A DNA stretch of 64,000 nucleotides, taken from NCBI GenBank assembly GCA_009775095.1, contig VSOZ01000007.1, forward strand, positions 1-64,000, given 5' to 3'. The DNA comes from Muribaculum sp. GTDB taxonomy: Bacteria; Bacteroidota; Bacteroidia; Bacteroidales; Muribaculaceae. This document shows, one piece after another, positions 32,864-41,831 of this stretch (the first letter of the stretch is position 1; every line of letters starts with the position of its first letter). The translations under genes and the position numbers were made by a program. Under the pieces are notes generated by a model, which saw only the letters and a list, made by a program, of their open reading frames with translations, was not told the origin of the DNA and ran no database searches.

Positions 32864-34243
32864 ATGATGCAGTCAGAACCACATATGAAGCTTAAAGGTA
32901 TTCGCGGTCAGATGTTTACTTATAAAGCCGATCCTTTTCTTACCGGAGAGGAAGGATGCTATGACTATTATGCCGACGGACTTGTCGTTATTCAGGACGG
33001 TCATATCCTTGATGTAGGAGCTTATGATACTGTGGCCGCGCGATATCAGTCATTGAAGGCGTCTGATATAGATACTTATACTGACGCTGTCATTATGCCG
33101 GGATTTATAGACTGTCACGTACATTATGTACAGTCACCAATGATAGGATCTTCAGGCGGTACGCTTTTACAATGGTTAAATCGTTATACTTTTCCTACTG
33201 AAGTCAAATTCAAGGATAAGAAATTTGCCGACGAGGTGGCACGTGAATTTTTCCAGCAGCTTCTTGAACAGGGCACTACCACGGCCAATGTGTTTTCTAC
33301 CACGTTTGCCACATCGGTCGATGCGTTCTTCGAAGAGTCGGAACGTTACGATACAAGAATGATTTCCGGAAAGGTGCTGCAGGATAGAAATCTGCCCGAT
33401 TCGCTTAAAGACGAATCCGCCGAGGAGTCTATAATCGTAGCCGAGCAGCTTCTTAAGAAATGGCATCACCGCGGTCGCCAACTGTATGCTGTTATTCCTC
33501 GTTTTGCTCCGACATCGACTCCGCGTCAACTCGAACTCGCCGGCGAACTTTATCAGCATTATATAGATCAGGGCGTGTACATGCACACTCATCTTGACGA
33601 AACACAGGACGAAATTGAATGGGTTGCTCGCCTTTTTCCTAATCAGTCTAACTATACGGAGGTTTATAAACATTACGGACTTGTAGACAGGCGTTCGGTC
33701 ATGGCTCACTGCTGCATAGTCAGAGAAGAGGAGTGGGACGTGCTCCATAAATGCCGGTGCGGAGTGGCTCACTGCCCGTCGTCCAACCTTTTCCTCGGTG
33801 ACGGTGAGTTTAAGTATTGGGAGGCGAAAAATCCGTCGCGCTCCGTAAGAGTGGGGATGGGTACCGATGTTGGAGGCGGTACAAATTTCTCTATACCGAG
33901 ACAGCTTGGCGACGCTTATAAAGTAGCTATGCTACAAGCTAAAAATCTTAGTGCTATAAAGAGTTTTTATCTTGCTACCCGAGGGGGTGCCGAGGTCCTT
34001 CATCTTGAAAACATTATCGGCTCCCTTGCTCCGGGTTTTGAAGCCGATATTGCGGTTCTTGATCTGAAACCCTCGGAATTTGTCGAGTGGCGAATGAAAT
34101 TTGCAGATGACATTCCGGAAAAACTGTTTGTACTCATGACTCTCGGGCTGAACAATATCAATAAAGCCACTTATGTGGCCGGACGTAAGGTTTATGACAG
34201 AGATCGGGAACAAAAGTGGATGTATGCCGCCGATATTGACTGA
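32864..34243 (+). CDS. guaD: Guanine deaminase
   Basis: A 459-residue amidohydrolase turning guanine into xanthine and ammonia. Metal-binding and family motifs are PGFIDCHVHYVQ, THLDETQDEIEW, MAHCCIV, HCPSSNLFLGDG and the metal Asp in GTDVGGGTNFS. Two ATG codons lie at the start (32864, 32867) and a third at 32885 (MKLKGIRG); I keep the first. It is convergent with the Fur-family gene and divergent from the metal ATPase. Confidence 0.93.
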   Translation: MMQSEPHMKLKGIRGQMFTYKADPFLTGEEGCYDYYADGLVVIQDGHILDVGAYDTVAARYQSLKASDIDTYTDAVIMPGFIDCHVHYVQSPMIGSSGGTLLQWLNRYTFPTEVKFKDKKFADEVAREFFQQLLEQGTTTANVFSTTFATSVDAFFEESERYDTRMISGKVLQDRNLPDSLKDESAEESIIVAEQLLKKWHHRGRQLYAVIPRFAPTSTPRQLELAGELYQHYIDQGVYMHTHLDETQDEIEWVARLFPNQSNYTEVYKHYGLVDRRSVMAHCCIVREEEWDVLHKCRCGVAHCPSSNLFLGDGEFKYWEAKNPSRSVRVGMGTDVGGGTNFSIPRQLGDAYKVAMLQAKNLSAIKSFYLATRGGAEVLHLENIIGSLAPGFEADIAVLDLKPSEFVEWRMKFADDIPEKLFVLMTLGLNNINKATYVAGRKVYDRDREQKWMYAADID

Positions 34244-34268
34244 TTAGGCATGTATTGTATAGCCATTT

Positions 34269-34709
34269 TTATCGGCAATTGTCGGGTGCCTTCCGGCAGT
34301 CGGCACACAGGCCTTTCATTAGATAGTTTATCCGGGTTACGACAAAACCTTCGGGAGCGTTCACTACGGGGAGTGGCACGGTGTCCATACAGAATGTCTT
34401 TTGACAGCGCTCACAGTAAAAATGGCAGTGAAATTCATCAATGCGACACTCATGGTCGTTACGGCAGAGGCAATACTTCTTTGACTTGCTGCCGTCTTCA
34501 ACTTCATGGAGCAGATGATGCTCTACAAAAAGTGATATGGCGCGAAACACCGACGAGCTGTCGACACTTTCAAGCGCTTCCTCTACATCAGCCATGCTGA
34601 ATGTGTCGTGAAACCGTGTTATGGCACCGTATACCAATATTCTTATGGCGGTAGGCCTTATGTTGTGGTTTCGTAAAATCTGCTCGTATCGGTCTGTATT
34701 ATGTGTCAT
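34269..34709 (-). CDS. Fur-family metalloregulator
   Basis: A 146-residue protein starting at MTHNTDRYEQIL. The N-terminal winged helix (NIRPTAIRILVYGAITRFHD, SSVFRAISLFVEHHLLHEVE) is followed by a dimerisation domain with HCHFYCERCQKTFC and GLCADC, the two CxxC pairs that hold structural zinc. Whether it is Fur, Zur or PerR cannot be decided from sequence alone. A zinc role is suggested by the P1B ATPase two genes away (inference). It is divergent from mutS. Confidence 0.88.
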   Translation of the reverse strand: MTHNTDRYEQILRNHNIRPTAIRILVYGAITRFHDTFSMADVEEALESVDSSSVFRAISLFVEHHLLHEVEDGSKSKKYCLCRNDHECRIDEFHCHFYCERCQKTFCMDTVPLPVVNAPEGFVVTRINYLMKGLCADCRKAPDNCR

Positions 34710-34750
34710 GATATACAAAAATACTATATATTGTTGAAATAAAAAAGTAT

Positions 34751-34781
34751 TTGCGAAAGCGGTGCGGATGTAGTAACTTTA
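34751..34781 (+). promoter_or_regulatory. Candidate promoter of mutS
   Basis: TTG at 34751-34753, a 20-base spacer and TAACTTTA at 34774-34781, matching the Bacteroidota consensus except for the last base (A for G). It lies 18 bases before the mutS ATG. Confidence 0.5.
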
Positions 34782-34799
34782 CACAATAAAAGTAGATTC

Positions 34800-37421
34800 A
34801 TGGCTCAGAAAATAGTCGAAACTCCACTGATGAAGCAGTACATCGAGATGAAGCAAAAGCATCCCGATGCAATATTGCTGTTTCGTGTCGGCGACTTTTA
34901 CGAAACATTTTCCGACGACGCCATAATGACGTCGGAGATACTTGGTATAACACTCACCCGACGCGCCAACGGCGTGTCGCAATATGTAGAGTTGGCCGGA
35001 TTTCCGCATCACGCACTTGATACGTATCTGCCCAAACTCGTACGTGCCGGAAAGCGTGTGGCCATATGTGAGCAGCTTGAGGACCCGAAGCTCACCAAGA
35101 AGCTCGTAAAGCGTGGCATAACGGAGCTTGTTACTCCCGGAGTGTCGATCAACGACACCGTGCTCAATCATAAAGAGAACAACTTCGTGGCCGCACTGCA
35201 CGCTACCAAGTCGGGCATAGTGGGGGTGGCGTTTCTCGATATCTCCACCGGTGAGTTTCTCACGGCCGAGGGTACCGCCGACTATATTGACAAACTTCTC
35301 AATAATTTCGCGCCGAAAGAGGTGCTTATAGAGCGCGGTTCACGCAAATGGCTCGACGCCACGTTTAATACACGATATCTCGCTTTTGAGCTGGATGACT
35401 GGATCTTTACCGAAGAGGCTGCGCTTGACCGATTGTTGAAGCACTTCGAGACCCGCAACCTCAAGGGCTTCGGCGTCCACGCCATGCATGCCGCCATTAT
35501 AGCTTCGGGGGCCATACTACACTATCTCGACATAACAAAACATACCGAGATCGGGCATATACTTAAGTTGCGCCGCATCGAAGAGAGCAGCTATGTGAGG
35601 CTTGACAAGTTCACGGTACGCAATCTGGAGCTTGTCGACTCTATGGCCGACGAGGGCCGTAGCCTGCTTGGAGTCATTGACCGTACGGTCAGTCCCATGG
35701 GGGCGCGATTGCTGCGTCGATGGCTGTTGTTTCCGCTGAAGGATGTCAAGGCCATTAATTCGCGCCTTGATATTGTGGAGTACTTCTTCCGTCACCCTGA
35801 GGAACGCGACCAAATAAAGACTTTCCTTGAGCAGATAGGCGACATGGAGCGCATAATTTCCAAAGTGGCCGTGGGGCGCGTGACTCCACGTGAGGTCGTG
35901 CAGCTCCGCAATGCCCTTACCGCCATAGAGCCTATAAAGATACTGTGCTGCAGTTCCGACCTTGAGGCACTGAAGACCATCGGCGAGCAGCTCAATCCAT
36001 GTACGCTTATACGCGACCGCATAGCCCGCGAGATTGTCGACGACGCTCCCATAGCGCTTAACCGCGGCACGGTGATAAAGCGCGGTGTCGATGCCGAGCT
36101 TGACGAACTGCGCGACATAGCGTATGAAGGAAAAGATTACCTTATGCAGATTCAGGCGCGTGAGGTGGCCGCCACCGGCATACCGAGCCTGAAAATAGGC
36201 TACAACAATGTGTTCGGCTACTATATCGAGGTCACCAATACCCACAAGTCAAAAGTGCCCGGAGAGTGGATACGCAAGCAGACTCTTGTCAACGCGGAGC
36301 GTTATATCACTCAGGAGCTTAAAGACTACGAGGAGAAGATACTCGGCGCGCAGGAGAAGATAGCCATTATAGAGACCCGTCTGTACAATGACTTGGTAGC
36401 CCGGCTCATAGAGTTTATACCGGCTATTCAGCTCGACTCGTCGCTCGTGGCGCGTATCGATGTATTGTTGTCGTTTACGCGTGTGGCTATGGAGAACCAT
36501 TATAACCGTCCGGTTGTCGATGACTCGCTTGTCATAGACATAAAGGAGGGGCGTCATCCGGTTATCGAGAAGCAGCTTCCGCCCGGTGAGCCGTATATAA
36601 CCAACAGCGTGAATCTGAGCAATACCGGCACACAGATAATGATGATTACCGGTCCTAACATGTCGGGTAAGTCGGCCCTCTTGCGCCAGACCGCCCTTAA
36701 TGTCATACTTGCGCAGATAGGTAGCTTCGTGGCGGCTGACAGTGCGCGCATCGGGGTTGTGGACAAAGTGTTTACCCGTGTCGGGGCGAGTGATAACATA
36801 TCGCTCGGTGAGTCCACGTTTATGGTCGAGATGAACGAGGCGGCTTCTATACTCAACAACATGAGCGAACGTAGCCTTATCCTGTTTGACGAGCTTGGAC
36901 GCGGTACATCGACATATGACGGCATATCCATAGCGTGGGCCATAGTGGAGCATATACATGAACACGGCTCGATGCATCCCAAGACCCTTTTTGCCACTCA
37001 CTACCATGAACTCAACGAGATGGCTGCGAGCTTCCCGAGGGTCATGAACTATAATGTGTCGGTAAAGGAGATCAACGGCAAGGTCGTGTTTCTGCGCAAG
37101 CTCGCCAAGGGGGGCAGCGAACACAGTTTCGGTATACATGTGGCCAAACTTGCCGGCATGCCGCAGACTATAGTCAAACGAGCCGACCAAGTACTGAAAC
37201 ATCTTGAGAGCAATAACCGTCAGGAATCGATAGGCAAGGATCTGAGCAATATAGCCGAAGAGCGCGGAGGTGTGCAGTTGTCATTCTTTCAGCTTGACGA
37301 CCCTGTGCTCACACAGATACGTGACGAAATCCTTCACACCGACATCAATAATCTTACGCCGATGGCAGCTCTCAACAAGTTGCACGACATCAAGTCAATA
37401 ATCACCGGCAAAACCGACTGA
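34800..37421 (+). CDS. mutS: DNA mismatch repair protein MutS
   Basis: An 873-residue mismatch-recognition ATPase. The N-terminal mismatch-binding motif is VGDFYETF (Phe and Glu that contact the mispair). The connector, core and clamp domains follow, and then the ATPase: Walker A TGPNMSGKS (about 617), Walker B and signature FDELGRGTSTYDG (about 695), and the conserved HYHELNEMA. The length is normal for the MutS1 family. It ends 13 bases before the convergent hybrid sensor gene. Confidence 0.98.
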   Translation: MAQKIVETPLMKQYIEMKQKHPDAILLFRVGDFYETFSDDAIMTSEILGITLTRRANGVSQYVELAGFPHHALDTYLPKLVRAGKRVAICEQLEDPKLTKKLVKRGITELVTPGVSINDTVLNHKENNFVAALHATKSGIVGVAFLDISTGEFLTAEGTADYIDKLLNNFAPKEVLIERGSRKWLDATFNTRYLAFELDDWIFTEEAALDRLLKHFETRNLKGFGVHAMHAAIIASGAILHYLDITKHTEIGHILKLRRIEESSYVRLDKFTVRNLELVDSMADEGRSLLGVIDRTVSPMGARLLRRWLLFPLKDVKAINSRLDIVEYFFRHPEERDQIKTFLEQIGDMERIISKVAVGRVTPREVVQLRNALTAIEPIKILCCSSDLEALKTIGEQLNPCTLIRDRIAREIVDDAPIALNRGTVIKRGVDAELDELRDIAYEGKDYLMQIQAREVAATGIPSLKIGYNNVFGYYIEVTNTHKSKVPGEWIRKQTLVNAERYITQELKDYEEKILGAQEKIAIIETRLYNDLVARLIEFIPAIQLDSSLVARIDVLLSFTRVAMENHYNRPVVDDSLVIDIKEGRHPVIEKQLPPGEPYITNSVNLSNTGTQIMMITGPNMSGKSALLRQTALNVILAQIGSFVAADSARIGVVDKVFTRVGASDNISLGESTFMVEMNEAASILNNMSERSLILFDELGRGTSTYDGISIAWAIVEHIHEHGSMHPKTLFATHYHELNEMAASFPRVMNYNVSVKEINGKVVFLRKLAKGGSEHSFGIHVAKLAGMPQTIVKRADQVLKHLESNNRQESIGKDLSNIAEERGGVQLSFFQLDDPVLTQIRDEILHTDINNLTPMAALNKLHDIKSIITGKTD

Positions 37422-37434
37422 CCTCCCTGACAGG

Positions 37435-40400
37435 TCATATATCGTTCCGGGGACCGGCGTACTTCTCGCTATGTTTGGCTTGGTACTCAGAGGGAAGCAT
37501 GCCGAACTCGGCCTTGAAGTATTTGCGGAAGAGGTTGAGGTTGTTGAAGCCCGTCTGGTAGGTTATTTCGGCTATACTCAACTGGCTTTCGCGAAGCATC
37601 TGGGCGGCGCGTTTCAATCGCAGTATCCTTATAAATTCGATAGGGGTCTTGCCGGTTATTGACAGCAGCTTCTTGTAAAGGTGCACACGGCTCATGCCCA
37701 ACTCGCCGCTGAGCTCCTCTACCGAAAGGTCGCTTCGACTAAGGTTGTCCTCCACATAACGTATGGCTTTGTTTATCAGCTTCTCGTCAAGCGACGTTAT
37801 GTTGATTTTGCTGGGCGACACGTCCATAGGTTTGTTGTGAGAATCGCGCCTGCGCTGCAGCAGATTCTTTATGCGCAGGGTAAGAATATTTAGATTGAAC
37901 GGCTTTGTGATATAGTCGTCGGCACCGACCTCAAGCCCTTTCTGTTCATGCTCTTTAGCTGCCCGAGCCGTAAGAAGGATGACGAGTATGTGTGAGGTGC
38001 GTATATCGTTTTTCACATGGCGGCACAGTTCGTTGCCGTCCATTTCGGGCATCATCACATCGCTGACAATGATGTCGGGCTGCAGTTCGGGAAGCATTTT
38101 CCATGCTTCGGCGCCATCTGCGGCTTCGTGGATGTTGTATTCATGCTTGAGGCAGTCTTTCATGAACATGCGGAAGTCATCGTTGTCATCGACAAGAAGG
38201 ATGGACGGGCGGGTAAGATCCCCCCCTAAATTATTGTCGGCCAGTTCGTTGTCATCTTTTGTCGATTTGTCATGCGCCGGTGTCATAACCGTTTCCGCCG
38301 GTTCGGTAGCGGAGTATTCGTTCTCTGCGGCATTTACGCGTTCCACCGGTATCCTTACAACAAATACGGAGCCTTTGCCGATATTGTCATGAACTTCTAT
38401 CGTGCCTTTGTGGAGGGTTACAAATTCTTTTACGAGATTAAGTCCCACACCACTGCCGCTTGCTACCTTGCTGTCTTTTCGCGGCACCTGATAGAAGCGT
38501 TCAAATATCATGGCTTTGTGTTCGTCGCTTATGCCGCATCCGTTGTCGGCGACTTTTATCTCCAGCAGTTCCTGTCCTTCTTCGGTTTTCGGTACAATGT
38601 CGAGCGATACGTCTACGCGCCCTCCCTCGGGAGTGAACTTGAATGCGTTGGAGAGCAGGTTCATCACGATTTTGTTGATTTTATCCTCGTCAAAGACCAT
38701 GTAGAGCTTCTTCACCGGTGAGAAGAATGTAAGGTTTATGTTGCGTTGCTCGGAGTATCCGGCAAAGTTGTTGCACTGGGTGCGTATGGTCTCCACTATG
38801 TCGCCGCCGGCTGCCGATAGCGTATGTCCGGTCATGTCGCTTTTCCGGAAGTCGAGCAGCTGGTTGACCATGTCGAGCAGCCTCATGGCGTTGTTGTGGG
38901 CTATGGTAAGCTTGTCGCGGAAGTCGGTGTTGTCTATACGTTCCATGACATATTCGAGCGGGGTGAGTATAAGGGTGAGCGGAGTACGCAGGTCGTGGCT
39001 TATGTTGGTGAAGAAGCGGAGCTTCATGTTGTCGATCTCGTGCTTCTGATTGGCCTCCTGCTGTATTTGCAGGAGCTTGTACTTCTGTGCTTCGCTGTGG
39101 CGCATGTAGGCTTTTACAAGCAGCACCACTCCCACAAGCAGAAGGGCGTATATTATATAAGCTATCCATGAGCGGTAAAACGGCGGAGCTATGACTATGC
39201 GCAGTTCCGCAGCGTTTTCTCCGGCAATGCCGTTGTCATTGACCGGTTTGACTTTGAGTGTATATGTGCCGGGGCCGAGGTTGGTGTAGGTGAGTTTGTT
39301 GTCGGTAGTGTAAGTCCAGTCGGAGTCGAAGCCGTCGAGCATGCACATATAGCCGTTCTTTTCAAGTTTTGAATAATCCATTGCCGAGAAAGTAACGCTG
39401 AATATGTTTTGACCATAGTTCAGTTTTATCTCGTCGGTGTAGTTCAAAGCCCGGTCAAGTATGCGGTTACCCTGATACAGAGAGTCTATTTTAACACTTT
39501 TGTTGAACAGTGACAGATCGGTGAAGCGTATGTCAGGCATAGGAGTGCTGTAAGCGAGATTTATCGGGTCGAAAATGCTGACGCCGCTGACGCCGCCCAA
39601 TACTATTTTACCGGCTGCGTTCTTTATTATGGCTCTCGGATTGCATTGCTGATTGTCGATGGCGCTTAAATCGTCATATTTCTTTATCTCGTAGTCATAT
39701 CCGGTTTTTCGTCCGCTGACAATTACATGGTATATGCCGTCAGAGGTCGTTATCCACATGTTTTTGTCATTGTCCTCTACGGCTCCGCATATGATGGAGT
39801 TGCGCAGAGCACCGTCAATGACCGTAACTTCATCATGGCTTCGGTCATATACGTTCATGCCCTCTTGGGTGGATATCCACAGCAATCCGCGGCTGTCCTC
39901 CGTAATATGTGTTATGAGCTGGTTGGAAAATGACTTTTCGCCACGTCGGTCACCGATCTGTTTTTCGTACTTTCCGGTGACCGGATGGTATACAAGCATG
40001 CCGTATGTGGTGGCCATATATAGATTGCCGTCTTTTGCCGCGCATATAGATGCTATTTGCTCGTTGTCGAACTGTCCGTTCACATCGTTGTAATGCACAG
40101 AATGTTCCGATGTCGGATCCATGCCCCACAACCCGGCTCCCCATGTGCCTATCCATAAATATCCCGAGCGGTCCTGTGTCATACACCATATGGATTTGTT
40201 GGCATATGAGTCTTTATTGTTGAGGTCGAGCCGGTGTGAGGAGAAATGCCCGGAATCATACGACAGCAATCCTCCCTGATAGGTACCGAGCCATAGTTTG
40301 CCGTCTTCGCTTTGTGCTATGCTAAGTATCACGTCGTCGGGAAATGAATTATAGGGTGCTGCCAGAGGTATAAATGTTTTTTCTTTCGAGGTCTTGTTTA

Positions 40401-41559
40401 CAATAATCAGTCCGTTGGTCACTCCGAGACACAGATTGCCGTCGCGGTCTTCGGTTATAGAGCTTATGTCGGGAATGAAGTTTTTATGGCTGTTGAATTC
40501 CGGGAAGTGGTCGGTGTAGAACTTAAACATGTTTTCGTCGTAGTACGACAAACCGCGCTTGAATGTGCCGGCCCATATGCCGCCGTCGGGGTCGGCATAC
40601 AGACATGTGAGGTTGTTCTGGTTTATACTTCGTTCGTCGGTTGTACGGTGTTCGATATATCGTATTGTCTTTTGTTTTTTGTCTATTATGTTTATGCCGC
40701 CGTGGTCTATGCCTATCCATATACGTCCGTAGCGGTCGTTGACTATCGATTTTATATGGTTGCCCGTAATCTTGTAGCCGGAGTTTTCACCGGCGTTGAT
40801 CGGCTCCCATCTTTTTTCGTGGCTGTAATATACCCATATGCCTTTGTCGGAGTATATCCAGTAGTCGCTGTCGCGATCAGTGAATATTTTATATGACTCA
40901 TAGCTGCCCGATAATGTTTTTGGCAGATAATCGTTTTCGTAGTCGGCTTTGGCAACCGATAATCGGTCGATATGGTCGAAAAATCCGTTTGAGTACATGC
41001 GCAACACTCCGTGACGGTCATCGCTCATAGAAGTGAGCGAGGCGCCTGCTTCGGCTACAGCAGGGTTTGTCGGTGTCAACGTGAGTTTTTTGTCGGTGAA
41101 ACTGTAGCGGTAAGTGCCTTTTGTATCGTTATGGAACCAAAGGTCTTTTTTCTCGTCAACGTATACGGTCGATATCTTGTCGGTGATGCCGTATTTATCG
41201 GATAGCACACTCTTTGCATTGATGAATACCTCTTTCCGCGGGTCGTAGCAGCTGTATGTGTCGGGCCGCAGTTTTATCCACAGCATGCCTTCGGCATCTT
41301 CCTGTACGTTTATTATGAATGAGTTGGACAGGCTGCCGGGTACGGTGTCGCGGGCAAATACTTTAAACGTATATCCGTCATATCTGTTAAGACCGTGAGA
41401 GGTTGAAAACCACATGAAGCCCTGTGAGTCGCGGGTTATATGGTTGACTTGGTTGTCGCTCATGCCGTCGGTCATCGTGATGTGCCTGAACATGATGTTT
41501 TCCTCGGCATATCCCGACAGTGCGGCAAGGATTAGAAGTATGGAAATGCAATGTTTCAT
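37435..41559 (-). CDS. Hybrid two-component system (HTCS) sensor/regulator of the glycan locus
   Basis: A 1374-residue protein combining all two-component parts. Signal peptide (1-19); periplasmic two-bladed-type propellers (Reg_prop repeats such as GLLWISTQEGMNVYDRSHDE, about 20-700); Y_Y_Y domain (about 705-790); membrane helix (about 797-818); HisKA with phosphorylatable His in NISHDLRTPLTLIL (about 855); HATPase; receiver domain with Asp in IIVSDVMMPEMDG (about 1168); AraC-type DNA-binding domain (MSRVHLYKKLLSITGKTPIE, about 1290-1365). In known systems the propeller binds an oligosaccharide and switches on the neighbouring glycan genes. It is divergent from the GH43 gene and should control the locus to 63 kb. 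Confidence 0.95.
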   Translation of the reverse strand: MKHCISILLILAALSGYAEENIMFRHITMTDGMSDNQVNHITRDSQGFMWFSTSHGLNRYDGYTFKVFARDTVPGSLSNSFIINVQEDAEGMLWIKLRPDTYSCYDPRKEVFINAKSVLSDKYGITDKISTVYVDEKKDLWFHNDTKGTYRYSFTDKKLTLTPTNPAVAEAGASLTSMSDDRHGVLRMYSNGFFDHIDRLSVAKADYENDYLPKTLSGSYESYKIFTDRDSDYWIYSDKGIWVYYSHEKRWEPINAGENSGYKITGNHIKSIVNDRYGRIWIGIDHGGINIIDKKQKTIRYIEHRTTDERSINQNNLTCLYADPDGGIWAGTFKRGLSYYDENMFKFYTDHFPEFNSHKNFIPDISSITEDRDGNLCLGVTNGLIIVNKTSKEKTFIPLAAPYNSFPDDVILSIAQSEDGKLWLGTYQGGLLSYDSGHFSSHRLDLNNKDSYANKSIWCMTQDRSGYLWIGTWGAGLWGMDPTSEHSVHYNDVNGQFDNEQIASICAAKDGNLYMATTYGMLVYHPVTGKYEKQIGDRRGEKSFSNQLITHITEDSRGLLWISTQEGMNVYDRSHDEVTVIDGALRNSIICGAVEDNDKNMWITTSDGIYHVIVSGRKTGYDYEIKKYDDLSAIDNQQCNPRAIIKNAAGKIVLGGVSGVSIFDPINLAYSTPMPDIRFTDLSLFNKSVKIDSLYQGNRILDRALNYTDEIKLNYGQNIFSVTFSAMDYSKLEKNGYMCMLDGFDSDWTYTTDNKLTYTNLGPGTYTLKVKPVNDNGIAGENAAELRIVIAPPFYRSWIAYIIYALLLVGVVLLVKAYMRHSEAQKYKLLQIQQEANQKHEIDNMKLRFFTNISHDLRTPLTLILTPLEYVMERIDNTDFRDKLTIAHNNAMRLLDMVNQLLDFRKSDMTGHTLSAAGGDIVETIRTQCNNFAGYSEQRNINLTFFSPVKKLYMVFDEDKINKIVMNLLSNAFKFTPEGGRVDVSLDIVPKTEEGQELLEIKVADNGCGISDEHKAMIFERFYQVPRKDSKVASGSGVGLNLVKEFVTLHKGTIEVHDNIGKGSVFVVRIPVERVNAAENEYSATEPAETVMTPAHDKSTKDDNELADNNLGGDLTRPSILLVDDNDDFRMFMKDCLKHEYNIHEAADGAEAWKMLPELQPDIIVSDVMMPEMDGNELCRHVKNDIRTSHILVILLTARAAKEHEQKGLEVGADDYITKPFNLNILTLRIKNLLQRRRDSHNKPMDVSPSKINITSLDEKLINKAIRYVEDNLSRSDLSVEELSGELGMSRVHLYKKLLSITGKTPIEFIRILRLKRAAQMLRESQLSIAEITYQTGFNNLNLFRKYFKAEFGMLPSEYQAKHSEKYAGPRNDI

Positions 41560-41580
41560 TTAATGACCGGTTTTGAGTCG

Positions 41581-41588
41581 CAAATATA
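41581..41588 (-). promoter_or_regulatory. Candidate -7 element for the HTCS gene
   Basis: TATATTTG on the minus strand, 22 bases before the ATG, fits TAnnTTTG. No TTG lies at the right distance. The rest of the 270-base divergent region up to 41831 shows no strong dyad. Confidence 0.35.
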
Positions 41589-41751
41589 ATTATTTATCGG
41601 GGTGTTGATAGAAGCTGTAATGTATAAATATATGTGTGTTTCAGCCGGTTTAACAAAGGTGTAGCTCATTAATAACATAAGTTGAGCGTGCATTTAACTA
41701 ATGGAGCACTGATGTATTATATACAATGCCGGTTTATTGGCCGATCAGGTT

Positions 41752-41759
41752 TACCTTTG
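41752..41759 (+). promoter_or_regulatory. Candidate -7 element for the GH43-led operon
   Basis: TACCTTTG fits the -7 consensus 73 bases ahead of the GH43 start. The -33 region is poor, as expected for a promoter that needs an activator. Confidence 0.4.
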
Positions 41760-41831
41760 CAATTACCATAGAAGACACCGCTCAGGCAGGTCAACGGCAA
41801 TGGAATGAATAACTCAAAATACCGGATTAAA

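Noticed and set aside
34716..34723. TATTTTTG on the minus strand as -7 element of the Fur-family gene
   Set aside because: Only seven bases from the ATG and no -33 partner.
34719..34752. Inverted repeat AAATACT...AGTATTT between the Fur-family gene and mutS, considered as a Fur box
   Set aside because: The 20-base spacer does not fit the 7-1-7 Fur/Zur/PerR arrangement, and such AT-rich matches arise easily by chance.
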